A DNA stretch of 34,548 bases, taken from NCBI GenBank assembly GCA_023231445.1, contig JALNVF010000013.1:1-34548 (forward strand). Direction: 5' to 3'. Numbering within the stretch: position 1 is the first letter of the stretch; each line of letters starts with the position of its first letter. Made by a program: the position numbers and the translations under genes. Of this stretch, positions 7,773 through 16,212 are shown in pieces. The notes under the pieces are model-generated. The model ran no database searches. It was not told the origin of the DNA and saw only the letters and a list, made by a program, of their open reading frames with translations. The DNA is from Treponema sp. (GTDB lineage: Bacteria; Spirochaetota; Spirochaetia; Treponematales; Treponemataceae).

Positions 7773-9032
7773 TTATTTTCCTTCCTTGTATGATGCTGTT
7801 CTGGTGATCATAAAATCAGCAATATTTTTTCCCGCTTCTCCGCGGAACATCCATGCTTCCTCTTTTGCCTTTTTACGTTCTCCGGCAAGCACCGGACTGT
7901 CGCTTGCATTCCTGATGACGTTTTGAATATCGGCAAAATGTTCTTCCTTTAGTTCTATGCCGATCTTTTTAAGCACGTTGAACTGCCAGATATTTTTACC
8001 GCCGTCAAGGTCGTACGCATCGTACGGACGCAGGTCAAGTTCGGCGTTCACATACATGACAGGCTTGTCGCAGAGAAACGTATAGTCGTAAATGATACCG
8101 GAGAAATCAGAAATCATAATATCCGCTTTTTTCATAGAAAATACATTTTCCCGGTTGTAGTCCCATTCAACGTTCGGCGTATCTTTATATTTTTCAGTAA
8201 GCGCTTCAAGCATTTTGGGTTCAGATTTTTTAGACTGAGGATGCGGCCGCACGATTATGCGCCAGCCAGTTGCGGCAAGCGGTGTAAGCAGCTTCTCTCC
8301 GTATTTCGAGAGCAGTGCACTCGGACCCCATGAGGGAGATACAAGTACCGTAAAAGGATGGTTTTCTTCATCCGGAATAGATGCAATACGTTCTGCAAGA
8401 ACGTCAAGATAGGTACATCCGACAGTCACAAGTTCTTTCGGATTAAGCGAGCGCTGCGCTTCAATATGCTGGATGTCCGCCTTCTGATAGTCACCCGTAA
8501 GCAGAACAGAATCAAAGTAGTCTATACCGAACAGCCGGTACATTGTCGCATCGCTTGCCGCATGAAGAACGTGCGCGTAGTGTTTTACATTCTTGCTCCG
8601 CTTCAGCTGATACACCTGCAGGCCGGGAGTAGTCATAAGAACTATGCCCGCACTCAGAAGATTAAGCCGTGCGAATGCGGCGTTCCCTTCGCCTATATAA
8701 TCAGGTTTTACATATTCGTATTTCTGTTCAAATACAGGATCATCCTTCGCAGACGTGTAGTATGTAAGCTGAATATGCCGTTTTTCAAATTCCTCCGCAA
8801 CAGGCTTGAACACGTTCCAGTACTGTTTTCCCTCACAGTAGATGACATACTGTTTCCATGATGCATCATGCTGGAGCGCATCCCTGTTTTTCTGGCCGGA
8901 AAAAAACAGCTTAAGTTTAAGAACTGCCGCCTTTACAAGAAAGAAAAGGGTAGCCGCGGCGCCGATGAGAATCGAGAAAAGCATGCTGCCTGTTCCCGGA
9001 TCAATGTACAAAAATAATGAAAAACTTGTCAT
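7773..9032 (-). CDS. Membrane-anchored CDP-glycerol glycerophosphotransferase-like (TagF/TagB family) protein
   Basis: A 419-residue protein. Residues 8-45 hold a YIDPGTGSML motif and a hydrophobic segment rich in I, A, F and L, likely a membrane anchor. The rest resembles the GT-B-like TagF/TagB family, which transfers polyol phosphate from a CDP-polyol: VLVSPSWGPSAL, IIVRPHPQ, NVEWDYNRENVFSMKKADI, ISDFSGIIYDYTFLCDKP and a tyrosine-containing LDLRPYDAYDLD stretch. In Gram-positive bacteria this family builds teichoic acids; in Gram-negative capsules it adds polyol-phosphate units. It ends one base before the cytidylyltransferase/PLP fusion starts and follows a YidC-like/sulfatase gene by 53 bases. 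An AAGG ribosome site precedes the ATG. The transferred group is not known; a CDP-activated amino-alcohol is a reasonable guess from the neighbour. Confidence 0.85.
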   Translation of the reverse strand: MTSFSLFLYIDPGTGSMLFSILIGAAATLFFLVKAAVLKLKLFFSGQKNRDALQHDASWKQYVIYCEGKQYWNVFKPVAEEFEKRHIQLTYYTSAKDDPVFEQKYEYVKPDYIGEGNAAFARLNLLSAGIVLMTTPGLQVYQLKRSKNVKHYAHVLHAASDATMYRLFGIDYFDSVLLTGDYQKADIQHIEAQRSLNPKELVTVGCTYLDVLAERIASIPDEENHPFTVLVSPSWGPSALLSKYGEKLLTPLAATGWRIIVRPHPQSKKSEPKMLEALTEKYKDTPNVEWDYNRENVFSMKKADIMISDFSGIIYDYTFLCDKPVMYVNAELDLRPYDAYDLDGGKNIWQFNVLKKIGIELKEEHFADIQNVIRNASDSPVLAGERKKAKEEAWMFRGEAGKNIADFMITRTASYKEGK

Positions 9033-9085
9033 AAAAACCTTATCCTAAATATAACATTTAATAGTAAAATTAGATACAAATTCAA

Positions 9086-11824
9086 TTATTCCACAGGTTT
9101 TGAAGCCCGCTTCCAGTTTTCGGCCTTGAATATATTGTCCTTTACGGTCCACCATTCACTTTCTTTTATTGAGAACGTATATGTACCATTATATGCCGGC
9201 TGATGCTGGTCGCTGGAAGTTATCGTCACCCCGTTTTTCTTAAACGGAGTTGTATCAAGCGGAATTTCTTTTTCTGTAAAGGGATTGACCGGATGCGCAA
9301 TAAGTCCTTTAAGCAGAAGTGAAGAAACATCAACATTTGTCATGAAGGAGTTGTCCGTCTTTACCGGCCCTTCCGAATTAAAATCCTTGAAGAAAAGCAG
9401 CGGATGGTAATGCCCTCTGCCATGATACTGTCCTCCGGTTATCTGGGCGTCAAGTGCGTCGTCCTTTTCCATACAGTCCTCTTTATCGTCGCTGCCGTGA
9501 TCGGCAACAAAAATAATCCGGGTATTATCATATACTCCGTTTTTTTTAAGCAGCTGTATCCATTTTGCAATCAATTTAAAAGCGGCAATATTGCTGTGGT
9601 AATACGGCTGATGCGCATATTTTGACGAACCGTAATCGGTAATATTCTGGGCTGGTACATAATCAGGAGCCTGGAAAAAAGAAGGTTCGTGAGTCAGTTC
9701 GTTTACAATACACGTATAGGTACCTGTCCCCGAACCCGTAAAATCAGTAAGCCGGGGAAGCAGATCCAGTACCGCATAATTATTGTACACAAGATTCTTG
9801 TTCTGAACAGTTTTGTCCGAATTCCAGTATGTTCCGTCTTTATATATTACTTTTCTGAGGAATACCGGAGTACTGCGGAATAAGCTGAATATAATAAGAT
9901 TCCGCTTTAATTCAGCTTCCGTCGTATTTGCAAAATTATATTCAGGATGTTCAATATACCATTCTCCTGTATATTTCCCGATTGTGTGATATGCCTTTAT
10001 CCGGGGATAGCGGTCAAAAATGCGCAGGTCCGGATAGGTACTGTAATTCGCCCATGAAGGGTCGGTAACTGCTGCATCATATCCCAGCTGTTCGGAAAAA
10101 ATCCGCGGAAGGAGCAGGAGAGCTTCATTGTTTTTTTCTACAAGCGGAACGTTTTTCCGTTTATTCATTTCTTCCGGAATGTATTCGTAGCCTCCGTACA
10201 GCCCCGGTGCGCCCATAAGTGTATGGCCGTTGAATGAGACTGTGTTCGGATAATAAACGAATCCGGTAAAGGCATCAGAAACGTCAGACGCTTCTTTGAA
10301 AATTTCAGGAATATACTGATTCTGCGCACGGTCAACCATAAATAAAATAACATTCCTGCCTGTTTTTGAAAGATGAAGAATAGGCACAAGTGAACCGGGC
10401 ATACTGCGGTCGGATGCAAGCTGCGACTCGTATACTGCGTATTTTTTGGAAATAGAAACGGTGTTTGCCGTAGAAATACCTGCCAGCGCAATACTACTGA
10501 TAATCAGGAGTGAAGAAAAAATTTTACCCCTGCGGATACCAATAAAAAACAGACAGCAGAGCGTAACTGTAATAAGTACCGCCGTATTGCACAGAGTTGT
10601 AAATTTCGGAGCCGACAGGTTTGACGCATTGGAAAACATAAGCGTCTGGGAAATATCTCCGTATGAGAGAGAAAAACAGAACGTATTTATGACCGCACAG
10701 AGCGCAGCATCACACAGTATAATTGTAAAAAACGTCTGTATTTTATTATTGAACAAAAAGTAAATGCAGAGCGGCCACAATACCCAGAAGCCGAGCGCCT
10801 GGACGAACGGATTGTAAACAAGAGAAAGAGGATTAGGGCTGCTTCCTATTCCTGCAAATTCAAGCGGAGAGGAAGAAATAAGGGACGTAGGTATTGCAGC
10901 TCCGGAGAGCAGGAACAGACAGACACACCCTGCTGCAAAAATAAGAAACCGCATTCTGCCTTCGGCGGAAATAAAAGCAAGAGACGTATTAAGAAGCTTT
11001 TTAAGAAATTTAAGAACAAGCGGAATTATAAAAATAAAAACAGTAAATATCAGGAACGCAGCACAGTATATTTTTTTAAGCTTCGTAAAGAAAACGAAAT
11101 ATATAAGGGCAAAGGAACAGAATGCACACGTGCATCCCCAGAATATTTTTAACGGACTGCGGAATTTGTAGAACACATTCTTTACAAGGCTGAAGATGTT
11201 GTTCATAGTCCAGTAGAGGACAAGCCCCGAGGGGGAAGTGTAAAGCAGTACAAGAAATACAAGCGCCATTCCGTAAATCTGGATTTTTTCTTTTACTTTG
11301 AATCCTTTAGTATAAACGGCTCCTGCAATAATATTGATTATGGTCATCGCTACTGGAAGTACGTTTACCGGAAAAGAACCGATACGGAAAAGTGCATCGG
11401 GCGCTCCCATATCCCGGATGAACAGAAAACTCCGGCCTTTTAAGACAGGAAGTTTTGAAAGAAAGATGTATGCTGCAATAAAGAACGGGATCTGTATCAG
11501 CAGGCCGAAAGAGGACCGGAGCGCCATAATAGGATGATACATATGCTGGCGGTAATAAGTGGAAAGTATCATGTACTGTTCATCACCGGAAAAAGTTTTC
11601 TTTATCCGGTTGATTCCCGGTTCAAGTTTTTTTTCCGTATCACGCTCAACCTGCTGCCAGTGTTCTGCAACGACATACAGAGGAAGGCACAGCAGTGAAA
11701 CAGCAAAACTGACACCGATAACGGAAATACCGGGATTTTTAAAGACTGCATTGCAGAACATAAATGCGAATTCAATAATCAGTATCAAAGGATAGATGAT
11801 GAGCGTGTAAAGAAAACCTGCCAT
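9086..11824 (-). CDS. Fusion: YidC/Oxa1-like membrane domain + LTA-synthase/sulfatase-fold transferase domain (copy 1)
   Basis: A 912-residue membrane protein. Residues 1-225 look like YidC: TM segments, a charged amphipathic C1-like loop (57-95), QIPFFIAAYIFLS (111-123) and SPSGLVLYWTMNNIFSLVKN (197-216). Serine 43 sits where YidC has its groove arginine, five residues before the conserved proline 48. About five or six more TM segments fill 225-455. The C-terminus (490-850) is a PF00884-type domain: NVILFMVDR with acidic D498, a nucleophile candidate T535 in HTLMGAPG, H712 in ELTHEPS, and D775-H776-G777. Further histidines sit in QYHGRGHYHP (799-808). The domain would face the periplasm and could move a phosphorylated group, as LtaS or EptA do. 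No ribosome site is evident; a promoter-like sequence lies directly upstream. What the YidC part does is not known. Confidence 0.85.
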   Translation of the reverse strand: MAGFLYTLIIYPLILIIEFAFMFCNAVFKNPGISVIGVSFAVSLLCLPLYVVAEHWQQVERDTEKKLEPGINRIKKTFSGDEQYMILSTYYRQHMYHPIMALRSSFGLLIQIPFFIAAYIFLSKLPVLKGRSFLFIRDMGAPDALFRIGSFPVNVLPVAMTIINIIAGAVYTKGFKVKEKIQIYGMALVFLVLLYTSPSGLVLYWTMNNIFSLVKNVFYKFRSPLKIFWGCTCAFCSFALIYFVFFTKLKKIYCAAFLIFTVFIFIIPLVLKFLKKLLNTSLAFISAEGRMRFLIFAAGCVCLFLLSGAAIPTSLISSSPLEFAGIGSSPNPLSLVYNPFVQALGFWVLWPLCIYFLFNNKIQTFFTIILCDAALCAVINTFCFSLSYGDISQTLMFSNASNLSAPKFTTLCNTAVLITVTLCCLFFIGIRRGKIFSSLLIISSIALAGISTANTVSISKKYAVYESQLASDRSMPGSLVPILHLSKTGRNVILFMVDRAQNQYIPEIFKEASDVSDAFTGFVYYPNTVSFNGHTLMGAPGLYGGYEYIPEEMNKRKNVPLVEKNNEALLLLPRIFSEQLGYDAAVTDPSWANYSTYPDLRIFDRYPRIKAYHTIGKYTGEWYIEHPEYNFANTTEAELKRNLIIFSLFRSTPVFLRKVIYKDGTYWNSDKTVQNKNLVYNNYAVLDLLPRLTDFTGSGTGTYTCIVNELTHEPSFFQAPDYVPAQNITDYGSSKYAHQPYYHSNIAAFKLIAKWIQLLKKNGVYDNTRIIFVADHGSDDKEDCMEKDDALDAQITGGQYHGRGHYHPLLFFKDFNSEGPVKTDNSFMTNVDVSSLLLKGLIAHPVNPFTEKEIPLDTTPFKKNGVTITSSDQHQPAYNGTYTFSIKESEWWTVKDNIFKAENWKRASKPVE

Positions 11825-11833
11825 AATGAAGGT

Positions 11834-11862
11834 AGTATAACTTTTCCGTTATTTAATATCAA
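11834..11862 (-). promoter_or_regulatory. Candidate internal promoter before YidC-like/sulfatase copy 1
   Basis: On the minus strand, TTGATA (11862-11857) and TATACT (11839-11834) lie 17 bases apart, overlapping the end of the GtrA-GT4 gene. Both boxes match the sigma-70 consensus at five of six positions. Only nine bases separate the -10 box from the ATG at 11824 and no Shine-Dalgarno sequence lies there, so the transcript would be leaderless or nearly so. Confidence 0.45.
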
Positions 11863-13327
11863 TAATTGATGAAATTAAACCAAATAACTGCCGTGCCGCA
11901 TTTTTATACGTATATTTCTGCAGCAGTCCGTCAGGAGCGCGTACCGGTTCTTTAAGAAGTTCATCAAGATCTGCATCAGTATTGTCAGGATCAATATAAT
12001 GCGCGCAATCTCCGTATATTTCCGGCAGACAGGCGGAATTTGAAATAATAATCTGCGCACCGCACGAAAGAGCTTCCAGCGGGGGAATGCCGAATCCTTC
12101 ATAATATGAGGGAAATACGAAAGCCTTACAGTTTTCATAGAGCGCTTTTATCTGTCCGTCCGAAAGATAGCCCGGAAGTACGACATTCGGCAGCGTACTC
12201 AGGACGGATAGCTCGTCCGGAAGCAGACCTGACAGCGCTTTTCCCGAAATAACGAATGTTTCCAAGGGATGTCTTGCTGCATGTGCTGCGATCCATTTCA
12301 GATTTTTCCTTTTTGACAGGCTGCCGAGCGTAAAGTAATAATTTCCTTTCTGAATCTGCGGCAGAGATGCAAAAATACTAGTATCGGTTTTTATAGATTT
12401 AAAATGATCCCATCCGTTGAAAATGATATGAATAGATTCTGGGTTGACATTATATGTCCGTGCAATCTGCTGCCTGCTGAAGTCAGATACCGTAATAAGA
12501 ATTTTTGCATGCCGGACAGTATATCTGTACATACAGTGCGTATAAAACCTGATAAGCTTATCCCTGAAAGTTTTAAAGTCATCCGGATGGATAACGGAAT
12601 AAATATCGTGTACGAATGCAATTCCCGGACAAAAAACAGGAGTCATATTGGAAAAATCAAGCGGTAAACCGTGATTTTTCCTGACAAACGATAAGAAGCG
12701 GATATGTTCCCAGACTGGATAGAAAGAAGCCCGCTCAGGAGAATATACGATTTTTATATTTGTAAGGTCCGGAACGTCGTATGAATTCGACGGAGCGAAT
12801 ATCACCAGCTGTCCTGGTTTGACGAGTGTATCAAGCTGAATGCACGTTTCAACGGCAAACCGTTCAACACCGGTACGGGGATTCCGGCTCAGGAAATCTC
12901 CGTTTATGATTATATTCTTTTTTTGCTGAGTATGTCTGAATACAAACAGTTTCTGGAGAATGAAAGAAATATATGCAATACATGCAGCCGTCAGCAGCTG
13001 TGCAAGATATTTATTCCAGTTCAACTGTCCGATAAGAATGTGCAGAGAAATAAGATTCAGAACAAATGAAGGAACATAGGATAAAATCATTTTAAAAAAC
13101 ATTCCTGCCGTAATTTTATCTCTGTTTTTAAATGTCAGATATTTATTAAGAAAAAAACTTGAGCATATACCTATGCTGTAATCCATACAAACCGCAAACG
13201 TATAATTGCTGCTCAGAAATACGGTAAGAGAATAGATTCCATAGGTGAATGCCGTGTTAATGAGGCCGACTACATTGAATTTAATAAATTCAATAATTGT
13301 TTTTTTTATTTTTTCCCTTTTGTTCAT
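11849..13327 (-). CDS. Fusion: GtrA-like flippase domain + GT4 glycosyltransferase
   Basis: A 492-residue protein with two recognisable halves. Residues about 10-132 form a GtrA-type four-TM domain: FIKFNVVGLINTAFTYGIY, SSFFLNKYLTF and the end motif ILQKLFVFR. GtrA proteins are proposed to flip undecaprenyl-phosphate-linked glucose. Residues 138-492 are a GT-B glycosyltransferase: a GVERFAVE acceptor loop, TLGSLSKRKNLKWIA and E-x7-E in EGFGIPPLEALSCG. The GtrA part ends after its last TM with positive residues, which places the GT on the cytoplasmic side, sensible for a nucleotide-sugar enzyme. It follows the GT-C-like gene by three bases. GtrA domains are usually stand-alone, and a separate gtrA occurs at 19101-19571, so this fusion is notable. 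Possibly it couples flipping to a lipid-linked substrate; this is inference. Confidence 0.85.
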   Translation of the reverse strand: MNKREKIKKTIIEFIKFNVVGLINTAFTYGIYSLTVFLSSNYTFAVCMDYSIGICSSFFLNKYLTFKNRDKITAGMFFKMILSYVPSFVLNLISLHILIGQLNWNKYLAQLLTAACIAYISFILQKLFVFRHTQQKKNIIINGDFLSRNPRTGVERFAVETCIQLDTLVKPGQLVIFAPSNSYDVPDLTNIKIVYSPERASFYPVWEHIRFLSFVRKNHGLPLDFSNMTPVFCPGIAFVHDIYSVIHPDDFKTFRDKLIRFYTHCMYRYTVRHAKILITVSDFSRQQIARTYNVNPESIHIIFNGWDHFKSIKTDTSIFASLPQIQKGNYYFTLGSLSKRKNLKWIAAHAARHPLETFVISGKALSGLLPDELSVLSTLPNVVLPGYLSDGQIKALYENCKAFVFPSYYEGFGIPPLEALSCGAQIIISNSACLPEIYGDCAHYIDPDNTDADLDELLKEPVRAPDGLLQKYTYKNAARQLFGLISSIIDIK

Positions 13328-13330
13328 ATC

Positions 13331-15187
13331 TTATTTTTTATCCTGGAAACTGTTTTTCAATGTCTGCGGATTGGAATACTCGAATACTTTGTAATACGCA
13401 TCCTCGTATACCATACTGCCACCTGCAAATACTTTGTTTGAGGACGATGTACCGTATTCCTGCGTGTCTACGAGCAGAAAACATTTTTTATGCTGCCTGT
13501 ACGTATCTGTATAATATCGTACAGGAGTAAGCCACTTTTCATAACTGTAGTAATTTTTAAGGACGATTTTTTCTGTGTCATCGACTTTATCTTTTCCGAT
13601 ATTGGCAATTTCGATTTTTCCGTTGCTTATAAACGTCAGAACGTTTGCGTTCCAGAATGTCGCAAAGCCGAAATTAAAATTATTTTTCTCAAGAAAAGAA
13701 AGGACTGCGTATCTGTTCGTATTTCTGTCGTTTGAGAGCACTGTCTGTATTGTCGTAAAACTTCCGCCAAGTACGACTATTGCCCCCGACACTCCGAGAA
13801 TATATTTATGTATATGGTAAAACGAAACATCGTCGATAATAATCGCAAAAATGGTCGGAATAAAAGCAATTTCCATTATGAAGTAACGGGCGATATAGTC
13901 CATGTTTATGTATAAAAAACCGGTAAAAATAAAACTTACAAGCGAAAACGTAATATAAATAAGCTGCTTTTCGTTTTGTTTTTTTTTGTTTCTGTAAAAG
14001 GAGATGCAGCCGATTAAGAGAAAAACCAGAAAGATATAAATGAGAAGATTGATGACTCCGGCAGGGGTCATAGCAGAAATATTGTTTTTATATCCGAGTA
14101 TGCCGAAAATATCGCTGTGAAGACGGGTGATCGAAATGTCGCCGATGGTATTGTATGCGGTTGAATTCCACTGGGTAAAAGAATACAGTTTTGCCAGAAG
14201 TGTTGAATTGAAAACGTAGCCGATACATCCCGAAACAAGTCCGCCGGCGGAGAAGAATACCCGCCTGTCATTTATAAAGAACGTTCTGAAAGAAAATTTC
14301 CCGTTTTTTTCGTACAGTTCTTTGACGCCTTTATAAACGACAGTAAGTGCAAGCGGAAATACAAAAATAAGCAGGTATCTGATAGTAGCAAGCCCGTTCA
14401 GAAAAGATGCGGTCCAGAATAAAATAAGAAGAACGGTATATATTTTTTTTGAAACAGACTCAGGAGTAATAAGATAAAAATAAAGTGTAAGATATATAAA
14501 CGAAAGTACAATATGCGGTATATAATAATTCCCGAAGGTTACATACAGCCACATATCGACAGAACAGGGACATATGCACATAATGCATACAAGAAATTTT
14601 ACCCACGTTTTTTTTATTGCAAGGCTGTTGAGTAAGAAAAATTGAGAAAAGAAAAGAATGACGCATGAAATAATGGCAGTAAGTGTTTTTATTACATACC
14701 AGTTGTTTGTAAAAAGAAAAAGAGGGGTGCTGACGAGCTGAGTATTAAGAAGGCGTATTTCCGTCGAATAAAACCAGGAACGCGGCCAGAATGTTTTCTT
14801 AAGAAAACATTCTTTTGCAAGAAGAATTTCAGAAGCCATATCTGAATCCATGAAAGCGGCGCTTCTGGTTTGAAAACAGTAAATCATAAGTACCGAAATA
14901 CAGGTAAGAACAACACTCAAAAGAAATATTCTGTTTTTCCTGCTGAATTTAACAAAAAAAACAGCATTGAAGAACAATGCAATAAAAACGGGAAAACCGA
15001 TAAGCGTTACTATCGTATCTTTCCATTTATCAAGAGAAAACGTACGGTGAAAAACTGCCGTTTGAAGAAACGACTGTATAAGAGGGATCAGCCTGCCGGA
15101 GAGGAGTATAAGCGTGCATCCCGTGAAGAGCAGCATGCACGTGCATACATCCAGCACGATCGTTGTTTTTTTAGAAAAATTATTCAT
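13331..15187 (-). CDS. Large polytopic membrane protein, probable GT-C-fold glycosyltransferase
   Basis: A 618-residue integral membrane protein with about 11-13 hydrophobic segments and a soluble C-terminal region of roughly 130 residues. After the third TM comes AAFMDSDMASEILLAKE (D114, D116) and then WFYSTEIRLLNTQLVSTPLF, a loop placed like the acidic catalytic loop of GT-C enzymes that take sugars from polyprenyl phosphates on the outer face of the membrane. The gene overlaps the GtrB-like gene by eight bases (ATGAATAA) and is followed three bases later by the GtrA-GT4 fusion, which supports a role as the third component of a Gtr side-sugar system. I do not recognise a named family. A Wzy polymerase is an alternative, since no other candidate polymerase is in the window. 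Confidence 0.75.
   Translation of the reverse strand: MNNFSKKTTIVLDVCTCMLLFTGCTLILLSGRLIPLIQSFLQTAVFHRTFSLDKWKDTIVTLIGFPVFIALFFNAVFFVKFSRKNRIFLLSVVLTCISVLMIYCFQTRSAAFMDSDMASEILLAKECFLKKTFWPRSWFYSTEIRLLNTQLVSTPLFLFTNNWYVIKTLTAIISCVILFFSQFFLLNSLAIKKTWVKFLVCIMCICPCSVDMWLYVTFGNYYIPHIVLSFIYLTLYFYLITPESVSKKIYTVLLILFWTASFLNGLATIRYLLIFVFPLALTVVYKGVKELYEKNGKFSFRTFFINDRRVFFSAGGLVSGCIGYVFNSTLLAKLYSFTQWNSTAYNTIGDISITRLHSDIFGILGYKNNISAMTPAGVINLLIYIFLVFLLIGCISFYRNKKKQNEKQLIYITFSLVSFIFTGFLYINMDYIARYFIMEIAFIPTIFAIIIDDVSFYHIHKYILGVSGAIVVLGGSFTTIQTVLSNDRNTNRYAVLSFLEKNNFNFGFATFWNANVLTFISNGKIEIANIGKDKVDDTEKIVLKNYYSYEKWLTPVRYYTDTYRQHKKCFLLVDTQEYGTSSSNKVFAGGSMVYEDAYYKVFEYSNPQTLKNSFQDKK
15180..15187 (-). other. ATGAATAA start/stop overlap (junction 1)
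   Basis: On the minus strand the octamer ATGAATAA holds both the start of the GT-C-like gene (ATG AAT AA) and the end of the GtrB-like gene (GAA TAA). The same octamer occurs at the junctions at 19101 and 32134. It would favour reinitiation by the terminating ribosome. Confidence 0.9.
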
Positions 15188-16127
15188 TTTTTTCTTTTCT
15201 CCTGAGTGATTCGGAAATACGTATATCGGAAACTGAAAACCGGAGATTATTATTAAGAGTCAGATACATTCGTCCTATGTATTCGCCGATAACCCCGAGT
15301 GAAAGCAGTATCAGGCCGCCAAGGATAAGAATAAGCAGAACAATTGTAGTCCATCCTTCAACGGTGCTTTTTTCTATAAAGTGTTCAACAAGATAATAAA
15401 CTGCAAGAATAAATCCGATAAGCGAAGAGAAAAATCCAAGTATCGAAGATATTTTTAATGGAAGAATTGAAAAACCGAATAAAAGTTTGTTAAAAACCTG
15501 AACGGATTTATGAAACGTATAATTACTTGTTCCTGAATCACGTTTATGGTGCTCAACAGGAATCTGGATGATGTTTTTGGTAACCTGGAAAATAAGACCG
15601 TCTATGTACGGAAAAAGATTTGCACTTTCCAGCATTAACTTAACAACATCCGATTTTATAATTTTAAATGGAGAAAGATAGATACCAGATGGTTTATTTA
15701 TAATTATTTCTGCTGTTTTACCGTTAAGCCAGCTTCCCATATTTTTCCATACTTTTTGTTTTTTACGGGGAAAATCAGCATAGCAGACATCATATCCTTT
15801 TTTTACTGCCTCATAAAGTTTCGGAATATCATATGGAGAATGCTGCAGGTCGTCGTCCATTATAACGACATAAGAACCTTCCGCCTGCAGAAGACCTGCA
15901 AAGATTGCATTATCCTGACCCGAATTTTTCCGCAGATTAACGGCTTTTACCGGAAAATTATCATTAACAACACTGCAGATTTTTTCCCAGCTTTTATCGC
16001 GGCTGCAGTCATTTACCATTATCTGTTCATAATCGAAATTACGCAGTGCCTCTGCAAGTTGTTCGGTCAGTTTCCGCACACAGGATTCGCTGTTATAAAC
16101 AGGAATAACGACGCTGATTTCTTTCAT
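15180..16127 (-). CDS. gtrB: GtrB-like polyprenyl-phosphate glycosyltransferase (GT2, ArnC/DPM1-like), copy 1
   Basis: A 315-residue GT-A enzyme. The catalytic part starts MKEISVVIPVYNSE, with VNDCSRDKSW, IMDDDLQHSP and HHKRDSGTSNY near residue 200. Two C-terminal TM segments follow, ending in GVIGEYIGRMYLTLNNNLR, typical of GtrB and ArnC. These enzymes transfer a sugar from a UDP-sugar to undecaprenyl phosphate on the cytoplasmic face. I chose the ATG at 16127: the alternative ATG at 16145 lies inside the spacer of a strong promoter-like sequence. It heads Unit A, overlaps the GT-C-like gene by eight bases, and shares a divergent intergenic region with wecE. The sugar is not determined. Confidence 0.87.
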   Translation of the reverse strand: MKEISVVIPVYNSESCVRKLTEQLAEALRNFDYEQIMVNDCSRDKSWEKICSVVNDNFPVKAVNLRKNSGQDNAIFAGLLQAEGSYVVIMDDDLQHSPYDIPKLYEAVKKGYDVCYADFPRKKQKVWKNMGSWLNGKTAEIIINKPSGIYLSPFKIIKSDVVKLMLESANLFPYIDGLIFQVTKNIIQIPVEHHKRDSGTSNYTFHKSVQVFNKLLFGFSILPLKISSILGFFSSLIGFILAVYYLVEHFIEKSTVEGWTTIVLLILILGGLILLSLGVIGEYIGRMYLTLNNNLRFSVSDIRISESLRRKEKNE

Positions 16128-16136
16128 AGATTTTTT

Positions 16137-16165
16137 ACTATACATCGTAAACTGAGTAATTTCAA
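16137..16165 (-). promoter_or_regulatory. Predicted promoter of Unit A (upstream of gtrB copy 1)
   Basis: On the minus strand, TTGAAA (16165-16160) and TATAGT (16142-16137) are 17 bases apart. Each hexamer is close to the sigma-70 consensus. Nine bases separate the -10 box from the ATG at 16127, and no ribosome site is seen, so transcripts from here would have a leader of only a few bases. This also decides against the upstream ATG at 16145. Confidence 0.55.
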
Positions 16166-16183
16166 CCAGCAATTTTTTTGTTA

Positions 16184-16212
16184 TTGCTGTTTTTTATGAA
16201 TGTCTTTATACT
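16184..16212 (+). promoter_or_regulatory. Predicted promoter of wecE
   Basis: TTGCTG (16184-16189) and TATACT (16207-16212) are 17 bases apart, followed by a short leader with an AGGAG ribosome site at 16224-16228, five bases before the ATG. It is arranged back to back with the Unit A promoter, the two -35 boxes lying 18 bases apart. Confidence 0.55.

Noticed and set aside
8358..8861. 167-codon open frame on the plus strand
   Set aside because: Antisense to the TagF-like gene, with no recognisable motif.
9086..11824. Annotating the protein simply as the membrane insertase YidC
   Set aside because: The groove arginine is missing, the protein has a large sulfatase-fold domain, and a second copy exists in the same glycan locus.
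16143..16145. Alternative ATG start of gtrB copy 1
   Set aside because: It falls between the -35 and -10 boxes of the predicted promoter, and family proteins start at MKEISVVIPVYN.
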